The notes beneath the pieces were generated by a model, which worked only from the letters and a program-made list of their open reading frames with translations, did not search any database and was not told the origin of the DNA. Shown here one piece after another: positions 50,901-59,204 of a DNA stretch of 64,000 bases. The stretch spans positions 163,841-227,840 of the forward strand of contig CAYJCR010000001.1 of the NCBI GenBank assembly GCA_964368755.1, written 5' to 3'. The stretch comes from CALVZT01 sp964368755 (GTDB lineage: Bacteria; Bacillota; Clostridia; Christensenellales; UBA1242). The first letter of the stretch is position 1. The number at the start of each line of letters is the position of its first letter. Both the position numbers and the translations under genes were made by a program.

Positions 50901-52115
50901 ATGGAATTATTGAGTCCAGCAGGCAATATGGAAAAATTAAAAACAGCAGTGTACTATGGTGCAAATGCTGTGTATTTTGCTGGCAAACAATTTGGACTTA
51001 GAGCATTCTCAGACAACTTCACATATGAAGAGATAGCCCAAGCAGTTGAGTATTGTCATGCCCATAATGTCAAGGCATATGTTACAGTCAATATTATTGC
51101 ACACAACAGAGATTTTGAGCAATTGGCAGATTATATCAAAGTCCTTGTTGGGGCCAAAGTCGATGCTGTCATAGTATCAGATGTAGGGGTTGTAGAGTTC
51201 ATAAAGTCAGTTGCTCCAGACCTTGAGATTCATATATCTACCCAAGCAAATGTTACTAATAAGTATAGTGCACAATTTTTTGCCAAACTTGGTATAAAAA
51301 GAATAGTGCTAGCAAGAGAACTAACACTTACGGAGATCAAAGACATAAGAGACTCCTTACCACAAGATATTGAACTTGAAGCATTTGTCCATGGGGCAAT
51401 GTGTATATCATATTCAGGAAGGTGCTTACTTAGCAACTACCTTAGTGGAAGAGATAGCAATTGTGGAGCTTGCGTTCAAGCATGCAGATGGGAATACACA
51501 ATAACAGAGAAGAGCAGAACTACTCCATACGAGATACAAGAAGATAAGCGTGGTACATATATCCTCAATAGCAAAGACCTCAATATGCTTAAGTACTTGG
51601 ACCAACTAGCCAAGGCAGGCGTAACAAGTTTTAAGATAGAAGGCAGAATGAAGTCTCCGTATTATGTTGCAACTGTAACCAATGCATATGCTAGAGCATT
51701 GAAACAACTCAACGAGAATAACACTCACTATTGTCCAACGCAAGACCTTGTTGATGAACTCTTTAAGACGAGCCATAGACAATATACAACAGGCTTTAAT
51801 CTCAAAGATAAACAGCTTGAACAGAGTGAATACTTGATAGATTCTATGCCTGTGCAGACACATGAATTCATGGCAATCGTTGTTGGAGATTGGAACAAGG
51901 GATATGTTAGAGTAGAGCAACGCAATAGATTCGCTATAGGTGAAGAACTTGAAGTATTGTCACCCAACGATACTTTCAACAAGAAGATTGTGCTTACTGA
52001 GATGAAGGATACTCAAGGCAACAGCATTGATGTTGCTAAGAATGTTCAACAATTGATAGATATTAGAACAGATTTGAGACTCAAAACTGGCGACATATTA
52101 CGAAAGAAAATATAG
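50901..52115 (+). CDS. trhP: Peptidase U32 family protein, TrhP-like (tRNA 5-hydroxyuridine)
   Basis: A 404-residue U32 family protein. The N-terminal TIM-barrel-like region starts ELLSPAGNMEKLKTAVYYGANAVYF. The conserved cysteines in AMCISYSGRCLLSNYLSGRDSN and CGACVQACRWEY probably bind an iron-sulfur cluster, and KIEGRMKSPYYVA is a family hallmark. Despite the peptidase name, homologues (TrhP/YrrO) are needed for 5-hydroxyuridine at the tRNA wobble position, which the preceding TrmR would methylate. GGAGAAAAT precedes the ATG. A single long form is present, not the two genes found in Bacillus. Confidence 0.9.
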   Translation: MELLSPAGNMEKLKTAVYYGANAVYFAGKQFGLRAFSDNFTYEEIAQAVEYCHAHNVKAYVTVNIIAHNRDFEQLADYIKVLVGAKVDAVIVSDVGVVEFIKSVAPDLEIHISTQANVTNKYSAQFFAKLGIKRIVLARELTLTEIKDIRDSLPQDIELEAFVHGAMCISYSGRCLLSNYLSGRDSNCGACVQACRWEYTITEKSRTTPYEIQEDKRGTYILNSKDLNMLKYLDQLAKAGVTSFKIEGRMKSPYYVATVTNAYARALKQLNENNTHYCPTQDLVDELFKTSHRQYTTGFNLKDKQLEQSEYLIDSMPVQTHEFMAIVVGDWNKGYVRVEQRNRFAIGEELEVLSPNDTFNKKIVLTEMKDTQGNSIDVAKNVQQLIDIRTDLRLKTGDILRKKI

Positions 52116-52126
52116 GAGAAACATAA

Positions 52127-52972
52127 GTGGATAAGATATTTGGTGGAGAAAATGTATATGCCAGCACAGCGCCATTCTTTTGGTCATGGGGACATATAGC
52201 GTTTGTGGCTGTTGCAGTCATTGCGATAGTACTTATTTGTTATTTTGGTAGGAAGATAAGTCACAAGACATTTAGATGGGTATTGCTTATTTTTTCGATA
52301 TTCTTGATTATATCGGATTTTTCGGTAGAGATGTGGCAATACAAAGTACATGGCTACTATGATTTTTATGAATACTTGCCTTTACATATATGTTCGATTG
52401 TCAAATATACCATGCTCCTTGCTTGCTTTACAAAAGGCAAAGCCCAGAGGTGCTTTATAGCATACTTTGCTACATTCGGTCTTATCGGTGGATTTATGAA
52501 CTTTATCTTGCCAGGAGTGCTTAGATATTATCCAATATGGCACTTCAGGACCTTTACTAGTCTTTTCAATCACTCAATAATGGTGTTGATAGGAGTGTGG
52601 AGTTATACAAGTGGATTCTTTAGGCCAAAACTCAAAGATATCTTGTATGCATGCATTCCATTTGTAGTTTGGTCTATACCTGCTTTGATATTTAACTTTG
52701 TATTTGATTGGGATTATATGTTCTTCAATGGCAAGTATATGGTATTTGCTATTGTTATGAAAGCCGTAACCAAGCCTGTATTTGTTGTGTTAATGTATAT
52801 CCTATACTTCTTGATTCCAACAGCATTTACGATGCCATTCTATATCTATGATAGAATGCACCCATCGCCAAATGTAGATACTTCAACACTTAAGGTAGAT
52901 ACTCCTAACATTGTTAATAATAAGGAGATAGATGCCCCTATCAAGGATACTTCAAAGGGTAGTAAGGAATAA
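52127..52972 (+). CDS. TIGR02206/YwaF family membrane protein
   Basis: A 281-residue integral membrane protein with about six or seven helices, resembling Bacillus YwaF. The EYLPLHICSIV segment (His-x-Cys) and the GGFMNFILPGVLRYYPIWHFRTF block with conserved aromatic residues are family features; a short Asp/Lys-rich cytoplasmic tail follows. Function in the family is unknown. A GTG start follows TAGGAGAAACATAA, twelve bases after the U32 gene, so it is probably the last gene of that operon. It is convergent with sigK, one base apart, with no terminator hairpin between. Confidence 0.85.
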   Translation: MDKIFGGENVYASTAPFFWSWGHIAFVAVAVIAIVLICYFGRKISHKTFRWVLLIFSIFLIISDFSVEMWQYKVHGYYDFYEYLPLHICSIVKYTMLLACFTKGKAQRCFIAYFATFGLIGGFMNFILPGVLRYYPIWHFRTFTSLFNHSIMVLIGVWSYTSGFFRPKLKDILYACIPFVVWSIPALIFNFVFDWDYMFFNGKYMVFAIVMKAVTKPVFVVLMYILYFLIPTAFTMPFYIYDRMHPSPNVDTSTLKVDTPNIVNNKEIDAPIKDTSKGSKE

Positions 52973-52973
52973 T

Positions 52974-53678
52974 TTAACCAAAGAAGAGTTCATTGTTTTT
53001 GACCTCTTTTTTTATTCGCTCTAAGGCCTTCTTTTCTAGCCTAGATATATAGCTACGTGATATGCCAAGTCTAACAGCAACTTCTCTTTGGGTATATGAT
53101 GGTTTGCCACCAATACCATAACGTAGGGCAATTATCTGATACTCACGTTTGTTAAGTATTGACCGAATGATAGATAACAACTTGTCTGTTAGTATATTGT
53201 TCTCTACATTCTCTATGACATCATTCTCTGAGTCGGGGATAATGTCCATTAAGCATATATCATTGCCATCTTTGTCTTTGCCCAATGATTCATTGAGAGC
53301 AAGGACTTGTGAATGTTTTTTGTTAACTCTAAGTAGCATGAGTATCTCGTTCTCGATACACCTAGCAGCATAAGTAGAGAATTGGGTATTCTTGCCATAT
53401 TCGAATGAATTGATTGCTTTGATGAGTCCAACTGAGCCAACTGATATCAAGTCATCAGCTTCCATTGTGCTGTTATATTTTTTCACAATATGTGCAACAA
53501 GTCTTAGGTTATGGTTGATGAGTGTGTCTTTGGCTTGCATATCTCCTTTCCACATTCGATTAAAGCATTCATTTTCTTCTTCGGGTTTGAGTGGCTTAGG
53601 AAAGCATGATACATTGTTGACATAGGAAGAGAATAGCATAATCTTATTCATAAATGTCATAAAGTTCTCAAATATCAT
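52974..53678 (-). CDS. sigK: RNA polymerase sporulation sigma factor SigK
   Basis: A 234-residue sigma-70 family factor. Region 2 is HNLRLVAHIVKKY and DDLISVGSVGLIKAINSFEY with the -10-binding STYAARCIENEILMLLR; region 4 is YTQREVAVRLGISRSYISRLEKKA. The hydrophobic N-terminus before FPKPLKPEEEN fits the SigK pro-sequence, removed by a membrane protease in the mother cell. The gene is uninterrupted (no skin element). CGGAGTTATTT precedes the ATG. It implies that the organism belongs to, or derives from, an endospore-forming lineage. Confidence 0.92.
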   Translation of the reverse strand: MIFENFMTFMNKIMLFSSYVNNVSCFPKPLKPEEENECFNRMWKGDMQAKDTLINHNLRLVAHIVKKYNSTMEADDLISVGSVGLIKAINSFEYGKNTQFSTYAARCIENEILMLLRVNKKHSQVLALNESLGKDKDGNDICLMDIIPDSENDVIENVENNILTDKLLSIIRSILNKREYQIIALRYGIGGKPSYTQREVAVRLGISRSYISRLEKKALERIKKEVKNNELFFG

Positions 53679-53802
53679 AAATAACTCCGATTTTTATTTG
53701 ATAATATCTATATATATGTCGAAAAGTGTCAATATCTGCTTGTACACTCAAAAAAATATTATCGAACCGTATAACTTCGCCTGATTGGCAAACAATTGTA
53801 GT

Positions 53803-55179
53803 ATGCTATGTATTATTTTATATTGTATAATATTGTTCATTGTTTATAGAAGACAGAGATACTATCCAAAACTTAAGTCAACAAAAAAGGTAATGTCGAC
53901 TGTTGCAAACAACCTATACGACAGAAGTAGCCCTGAATACTATTATTTGTCTAGACTGAGGAAGACCAACATTTATCTTCCATATGACAATAAGTACTAT
54001 AAGTTACTATATGATAATGGATTCGATATGCGTTACAAAATCATCAAATATTATTATACGAGCGAAAAAAAACTCCACAGTATGCTTCAAGCCTTATGTC
54101 GTATAGAGTCATCGAGTGATCCACAGTATTGTAATCTTGCCATATGCTATGATTGTGAGATTGTCAATCCTTCTATTATCAAATATATCATTAGTAAATA
54201 CACTTTCGTTAGGAGTAGGGTGTTCTATTTTGCTAAACAGCTATCGGATAGCAATCTTATACTTGCGCTCAATACCTTTGCTGTCAAAGATGCTTCTATC
54301 AAATCCTGTACCAAACCATTATTGATGCTTGGCAAGAGCGATGAGGAGATATCCAAAGAGTACTGTTACCAGAGGAACTTTGACTGTCAGAAGTTGACTA
54401 TCAAGACATTTCGTACTTACGACTATAAGGTCAAATCACAGATTATCAAAGTAAGTGTTGCAAATACATCATCGCACAAATTATCAGAAATATTACACTT
54501 TTTTGTGCCAATAGAGGATAATGGTTACTTTGCCGTTACTCATAAGTCTTGGCTGTGTATAACTAACTTCAATTCGGGTATTAAGACATATATCAAGTGC
54601 TCTAGTCCAATACTTGAATGCAATGTTTGTGACAATGGAGTTGATATAAGTGTTGCACAAGACATTGAACACAAAGAGAGCAAGAGATTATATTTTGCAC
54701 TGGCTTTGGCGCCATTTGATTTTGATGAAAATAATTTTGAGAAGGCTACAAAACTGCTATCGTGCATCGCTCCGTTGCAGGTGTTGTCTGACAATGAGAT
54801 ATTAGATGATATAGTCAACAATAAGTTGCCAAGGAGTATTATAAAGGAACTTTTACAACACCCATATTCAGTGTTTTGGGATTATTATAGCGAGTGTAAT
54901 GGTCAAGTTGCTTTGTTACAACACGTGCCTCAGACTGTCAAAAGCTACTTTGCTATTATTCAAAGTGGCTTCGGGATAACATTCAGACCTGACGGTATTG
55001 TTTTGGGCAACAATAGTGAGTATTATGGCATTATCAAGTTGCGTAATAGATCGATTGTTATCAATACAAGAATAGGTGATAAGTCGGTTTCTAAGATCAA
55101 TGGTATTGAGTATAGCAATGTCCCATACTTTTCTTACCGCGAATTGGACAAAAAAAATATTGAAATAACATTTGGCTAA
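53803..55179 (+). CDS. Membrane-anchored protein of unknown function
   Basis: A 458-residue protein I do not recognise. An N-terminal membrane helix (MLCIILYCIILFIVY) and a basic flank (RRQRYYPKLKSTKK) are followed by a long, mostly soluble cytoplasmic or extracytoplasmic part. Its first half is helical (residues about 80-210); its second half is beta-rich, with a jelly-roll-like pattern (VKSQIIKVSVANTSSHKL, IIKLRNRSIVINTRIGDK) as seen in some carbohydrate-binding folds. It has many cysteines and no metal motif. No clear ribosome site is present; the ATG at 53803 is the most plausible start. It is divergent from sigK. Confidence 0.65.
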   Translation: MLCIILYCIILFIVYRRQRYYPKLKSTKKVMSTVANNLYDRSSPEYYYLSRLRKTNIYLPYDNKYYKLLYDNGFDMRYKIIKYYYTSEKKLHSMLQALCRIESSSDPQYCNLAICYDCEIVNPSIIKYIISKYTFVRSRVFYFAKQLSDSNLILALNTFAVKDASIKSCTKPLLMLGKSDEEISKEYCYQRNFDCQKLTIKTFRTYDYKVKSQIIKVSVANTSSHKLSEILHFFVPIEDNGYFAVTHKSWLCITNFNSGIKTYIKCSSPILECNVCDNGVDISVAQDIEHKESKRLYFALALAPFDFDENNFEKATKLLSCIAPLQVLSDNEILDDIVNNKLPRSIIKELLQHPYSVFWDYYSECNGQVALLQHVPQTVKSYFAIIQSGFGITFRPDGIVLGNNSEYYGIIKLRNRSIVINTRIGDKSVSKINGIEYSNVPYFSYRELDKKNIEITFG

Positions 55180-55242
55180 TTTGTGCTAATATTTTGATAT
55201 TTTAATTGTTTGTGTTATTATGTAATCATAAGGGATATTATT

Positions 55243-56514
55243 ATGGATTACACAGATCAACTCAATACAAAACGCCCACTTGCAGATAGAATGAGACCTT
55301 GCTCACTCGATGACTTTGTTGGGCAAGAACATATTGTTGGTAAGAACAATCTACTTGATAGGGCTATTAGAGCTGGAGTATTAGGTAGTTGTATTTTCTT
55401 TGGCCCACCGGGGACAGGTAAGACAACGTTAGCCAATATCATTGCAAGTTCTTGCAAAGGTAAGTTCACCAAGCTCAACGCAGTATCTAGTGGTGTAGGT
55501 GATGCCAAGGCTGTGATCGAGAAGGCAAGACAAGATTTTGATCTATATGGTATCAAGACCTATCTTATGTTAGATGAGTGTCATAGGTGGAGCAAATCCC
55601 AGAGTGATTGCGTACTCGAAGCAATAGAAGATGGGAGTATAACATTTATTGGTTCTACGACCGAGAACCCATACACTAGTATGACAAGAGCAATAGTGTC
55701 TAGATGTAGGGTATTTGAGTTCAAATCTTTGACCGATGAAGATGTCATCAAGGCATTGAATAGATCAATAGCTGATGTTGATAACGGACTAGGCAATATG
55801 CCACTTATAGTGGATGACAAGGCAATAACACACTTTGCTTGGGCGGCAGCAGGAGATGTGAGACAAGCGCTCAATGCATTGGAGCTTGCAGCTATAACAA
55901 CCCCTATATCTAAGAATAAAAAGATCCATATCACTCTTGAAGTAGCTGAGCAGAGTATTCAGAAGAAGGCAATGTCTCTTAGTGAAGATGGATATTATGA
56001 TATCTTGAGTGCTTTTTGTAAGAGTATCCGTGGTAGTGATGCTGATGCTGCTTTGTATTATAGTCAACGACTTTTGCTTGCAGGTTGTGATCCAAGGATT
56101 ATAGCAAGGCGACTAATAGCTCACGCTAGCGAAGATATAGGCATGGCAGATAGTAATGCGATGTTGCTCGCTTGTAGTGCCTTATATTCGGCAGAGAAAC
56201 TTGGTATGCCAGAATGCGCTTTGTCTATCAGTCACGCAATAGTGTATCTTTGCGAAGCAGAGAAGTCCAATGCCGTATGCGTTGCTATGAATATGGCAAG
56301 GCACGATGCAGAGAAGACCAAAGATGATAGAGTTCCAAATAATATGAAAAATCACCCATCAGTCAACAGCGACGGAACAAGTTCGTATCTCTATCCACAT
56401 GACTTCGGAGGATATGTCTTGCAACAATACCTTCCAGATAGTCTTAAGTCAAAAGTGTATTATAAGCCAAGCAATAATGGTAGGGAGAAAAATCTTATTC
56501 GTAAGAAAAAGTGA
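55243..56514 (+). CDS. rarA: Replication-associated recombination protein RarA (MgsA)
   Basis: A 423-residue AAA+ ATPase that acts at stalled replication forks. PLADRMRPCSLDDFVGQEH is the N-terminal signature; Walker A is GPPGTGKTT, Walker B LMLDECHR, and FIGSTTENP is sensor 1. The C-terminal part (SEDIGMADSNAMLLACSA, LPDSLKSKVYY) includes the MgsA tetramerisation domain. Nearly all homologues have this domain order. The ATG at 55243 with AAGGGATATT is the family start. It joins dinB and nth as DNA-damage genes in the window, though no LexA box was seen here. Confidence 0.94.
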   Translation: MDYTDQLNTKRPLADRMRPCSLDDFVGQEHIVGKNNLLDRAIRAGVLGSCIFFGPPGTGKTTLANIIASSCKGKFTKLNAVSSGVGDAKAVIEKARQDFDLYGIKTYLMLDECHRWSKSQSDCVLEAIEDGSITFIGSTTENPYTSMTRAIVSRCRVFEFKSLTDEDVIKALNRSIADVDNGLGNMPLIVDDKAITHFAWAAAGDVRQALNALELAAITTPISKNKKIHITLEVAEQSIQKKAMSLSEDGYYDILSAFCKSIRGSDADAALYYSQRLLLAGCDPRIIARRLIAHASEDIGMADSNAMLLACSALYSAEKLGMPECALSISHAIVYLCEAEKSNAVCVAMNMARHDAEKTKDDRVPNNMKNHPSVNSDGTSSYLYPHDFGGYVLQQYLPDSLKSKVYYKPSNNGREKNLIRKKK

Positions 56515-56524
56515 CGACTATTGC

Positions 56525-56554
56525 TTGTTAAAAGTTTTTATCATATGTTATAAT
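56525..56554 (+). promoter_or_regulatory. Rubrerythrin promoter
   Basis: TTGTTA (56525-56530), 18-nt spacer, TATAAT (56549-56554). GAAGGAGGAAAATT lies just before the ATG at 56600. No PerR-like operator was recognised. Confidence 0.65.
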
Positions 56555-56599
56555 AATATGTAGTTAAACAATATATATTGTTAACGAAGGAGGAAAATT

Positions 56600-57136
56600 A
56601 TGCAACTTAAAGGAAGTAAGACAGAGAAGAACTTACTTGCAGCGTTCTCTGGAGAATCACAAGCTAGGAACAAGTATTCTTACTTTGCAAGCGTGGCAAA
56701 GAAAGAAGGTTATGAGCAGATAAGCGAATTATTTAACAAAACTGCCGACAATGAGAAAGAACACGCAAAACTATGGTTCAAAGCACTTGATGGCATTGGC
56801 AATACCGAGAAGAACTTGATTGAAGCAGCAGCTGGAGAGCATTACGAGTGGACTCGTATGTACAAGAGATTTGCCAAAGTAGCAAGGGAAGAGGGCTTTG
56901 TTCAACTTGCAGCACAATTTGAAGGTGTTGCAGCTATCGAGAAAGAGCATCAGAAACGTTATGATACACTACTTAAGAATCTCAAAGCTGACAAAGTATT
57001 CACTAAGCCAACTGAGGTTGTATGGGAGTGCAGGAACTGTGGACATAAGTTCAAAGGCACAAGTGCTCCAGAGATTTGCCCAGTATGTGCTCATCCAAAA
57101 GCATACTTTGAGGTATCTAACAAGAACTTTCAATAA
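56600..57136 (+). CDS. rbr: Rubrerythrin
   Basis: A 178-residue peroxide-reducing protein of anaerobes. The N-terminal four-helix bundle carries the diiron ligands (GESQARNKY, NEKEHAKLW, AAGEHYEW, AIEKEHQKRY). The C-terminal rubredoxin-like domain has ECRNCGHKF and CPVCAHPKAYF, two CxxC pairs for one iron. Length and order are exactly those of classical rubrerythrin. GAAGGAGGAAAATT precedes the ATG. It points to an anaerobic lifestyle. Confidence 0.96.
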   Translation: MQLKGSKTEKNLLAAFSGESQARNKYSYFASVAKKEGYEQISELFNKTADNEKEHAKLWFKALDGIGNTEKNLIEAAAGEHYEWTRMYKRFAKVAREEGFVQLAAQFEGVAAIEKEHQKRYDTLLKNLKADKVFTKPTEVVWECRNCGHKFKGTSAPEICPVCAHPKAYFEVSNKNFQ

Positions 57137-57151
57137 ATAATAAAGGTAAGA

Positions 57152-58162
57152 ATGATTATGAAAAATTGGATTAAATCTATTTGTGCAGTAACTCTTGCTT
57201 GCGTATGTGGAGCATTTCTATTTGGTTGTGGAGGAGGTAAGACCGTTACAGACCTTGACGGTAACAAATTCGGCAAGGCTCAGACTATCTCAGCATCAGA
57301 AGCTCCAGCAGCAACATCGCTTAATACATATGAAGTAGCTGATGAAACAACAGCTGATAGCAATGCAATCAGCATTACTTGTAAATCATCTGCCAATATG
57401 AGTATGAGCGTATCAGGTTTTACTGTCAAAGCAAACGCAGAAATGGAAGATAATTATATCTACAATGCTGACACAAACGAATATTATTATGATGTATATC
57501 AATACTCAAAATATTCTGCACCATTTGTTGGATCTGAAGAGACGAAGACATATGGTTATTCTGCTCTCAAAGATGGGAAGTTATATAAGCTATCATCTGT
57601 TGATGGCAAGAAGTCAGTTACAGATTTGTTAGCAACAACTTCTACGGACTATAGTGAAGCTATGACATATCTCGCAGGTTTGACTAGAGCTGCAACAGAT
57701 ATTGGTGGTCTTGTTGGTAGTTCATTCGATGGATTCTTAGCTAATACCATTGACCCATCAGAAGACATTCAGAAACTTCTTGATATTGTCAATGAATCAG
57801 GAGTTGGTAAGATAACTAGACAGACAACTGAGAATGCTATCAAATACAATATTTCTTTTGGTTCCAACAATGACAATTCTGATATTCAGACGATTATGAA
57901 TTATTTCCTTAGTGATTCTGGATTAGAAGATATGGATTTCCAGGATTTAGGTATTGATTGTACATTCAGCAATGAGAAAGTTAATATATACTTTGTATTG
58001 CAGAAACAAGCTGATAACTCATATAGAGTAATAGAGCAGAATTGTGAATTGAGCTTAACAATGAAAGCATCTATGGAAGGATTCACTGAGACAACCAAAC
58101 TTAGTGCCACAAGCAACTATAGAGTTAATGCAATTGGCGATAAGGTAATTATGCCTTGGTAA
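57152..58162 (+). CDS. Lipoprotein of unknown function
   Basis: A 336-residue lipoprotein. The signal peptide has a basic start (MIMKNWIK), a hydrophobic core and the lipobox LFGC with Cys26 as the lipidation site, followed by GGGKTVTD. The mature part is Ser/Thr-rich and beta-strand-rich (KSSANMSMSVSGFTVKANAE; YNISFGSNN) and looks like an LppX/LolA- or DUF-type barrel-like fold, but I do not recognise the family. AAAGGTAAG precedes the ATG. It follows rubrerythrin by 15 bases and ends at a hairpin terminator. Confidence 0.8.
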   Translation: MIMKNWIKSICAVTLACVCGAFLFGCGGGKTVTDLDGNKFGKAQTISASEAPAATSLNTYEVADETTADSNAISITCKSSANMSMSVSGFTVKANAEMEDNYIYNADTNEYYYDVYQYSKYSAPFVGSEETKTYGYSALKDGKLYKLSSVDGKKSVTDLLATTSTDYSEAMTYLAGLTRAATDIGGLVGSSFDGFLANTIDPSEDIQKLLDIVNESGVGKITRQTTENAIKYNISFGSNNDNSDIQTIMNYFLSDSGLEDMDFQDLGIDCTFSNEKVNIYFVLQKQADNSYRVIEQNCELSLTMKASMEGFTETTKLSATSNYRVNAIGDKVIMPW

Positions 58163-58180
58163 TAAAATTTTTGTAATCAA

Positions 58181-58207
58181 AAAAACTGCTACGTGTTAGC
58201 AGTTTTT
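58181..58207 (+). terminator. Lipoprotein gene terminator
   Basis: AAAAACTGCTA (58181-58191) and TAGCAGTTTTT (58197-58207) form an 11-bp stem with a 5-nt loop and T run. Confidence 0.9.
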
Positions 58208-58240
58208 TTATGTACAAATTATGGAACAAACTGTGGTAAT

Positions 58241-58269
58241 AAAAAACAAGCTACACTTTGATAGCTTGT
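58241..58269 (-). terminator. Glycerophosphodiesterase gene terminator
   Basis: ACAAGCTA (58246-58253) and TAGCTTGT (58262-58269) form an 8-bp stem; on the minus strand it is followed by a T6 run, just past the stop at 58278. Confidence 0.82.
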
Positions 58270-58277
58270 CTTGATAA

Positions 58278-59006
58278 CTAGATCTTAGGAATGAAGTCTT
58301 CGAATATAACGTTGTCGCAATGTTTAACAACATCCAAGTATTGCTCTTGGCTTCGTACTGTCCAACCAATCAAAGGAAGGTTCTTGTACTTGCTAACATA
58401 TCTGTTAGGAAGGTCATCAACGTTGTATGCAATGAAGTTAGGTTCTGCAACTCTGTTAAGAGCAAGTCTTTTTAGAAGATATTTCTTGATAAATGATAGT
58501 TTCTCCCCACGGAAGTAGCAAGATAATTGTCCTCTTACGAACTCCGGTGCATGTGTCTTGAAGTAAGATAGAACATATGGGTTAAAAGACTCTATTGCGA
58601 ACTCGCCTTTGTAGTTGCGAAGAAGCTCTATAACTTTATCTTCCAATTCTCCAACTTTGCCAGTATTCTTTATCTCAATGAGGATTGGGGTAGCGCCACC
58701 AATTACTTTCAATACTTCTTTGAAAGTAGGGATGTGTTCTTTGGTCCCTTCCAAAAAGTATTTGCATAGATCTTTCTCAGAAGCAATATTCTTGAGATAC
58801 CCATCTTGTCCAGTTACTCTCTGTAAGGTAGCATCGTGGAATACGACTACTGTGCCGTCTGCAATCTGTTGAACATCGAGTTCGATTGCGTAATTATTCT
58901 CAATAGCATTTTTGAATGCTCCAATAGAGTTCTCTGCAAATGTCTCATTATGCAAGCCTCTATGTGCGATATACTTATTAACTAACCAACTGTTGAACAA
59001 ATCCAT
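58278..59006 (-). CDS. Glycerophosphodiester phosphodiesterase (GDPD family)
   Basis: A 242-residue TIM-barrel enzyme of the GDPD family that cleaves glycerophosphodiesters to glycerol-3-phosphate and an alcohol. The catalytic HRGLHNETFAENSIGAF (His-Arg, Glu-Asn) and ELDVQQIADGTVVVFHDATLQRVTG (Glu-x-Asp, His-Asp) are intact. There is no signal peptide, so it should be cytoplasmic. The ATG at 59006 is chosen because GGAG is 6 nt upstream; ATGs at 59012 and 59018 are also in frame. It has its own terminator and is divergent from lepA. Confidence 0.93.
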   Translation of the reverse strand: MDLFNSWLVNKYIAHRGLHNETFAENSIGAFKNAIENNYAIELDVQQIADGTVVVFHDATLQRVTGQDGYLKNIASEKDLCKYFLEGTKEHIPTFKEVLKVIGGATPILIEIKNTGKVGELEDKVIELLRNYKGEFAIESFNPYVLSYFKTHAPEFVRGQLSCYFRGEKLSFIKKYLLKRLALNRVAEPNFIAYNVDDLPNRYVSKYKNLPLIGWTVRSQEQYLDVVKHCDNVIFEDFIPKI

Positions 59007-59155
59007 ATTCATCTCCATATACGAACCACTACAAATAGTAGTAGGATAATAATTAATGTGTTTTGTACAATACTTACAATTATAATTATACGGTAATATA
59101 ATACCATTATTTTAATAATATATCTACTAATTTGACTACTTTTATTATAATTTAA

Positions 59156-59184
59156 TTGCAAAAAAATGCTATATTTATTATACT
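59156..59184 (+). promoter_or_regulatory. lepA-hemW promoter
   Basis: TTGCAA (59156-59161), 17-nt spacer, TATACT (59179-59184), 20 bases before the lepA start, with AAGGAGACAAG as ribosome site. Confidence 0.75.
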
Positions 59185-59204
59185 CATATAGATAAGGAGA
59201 CAAG

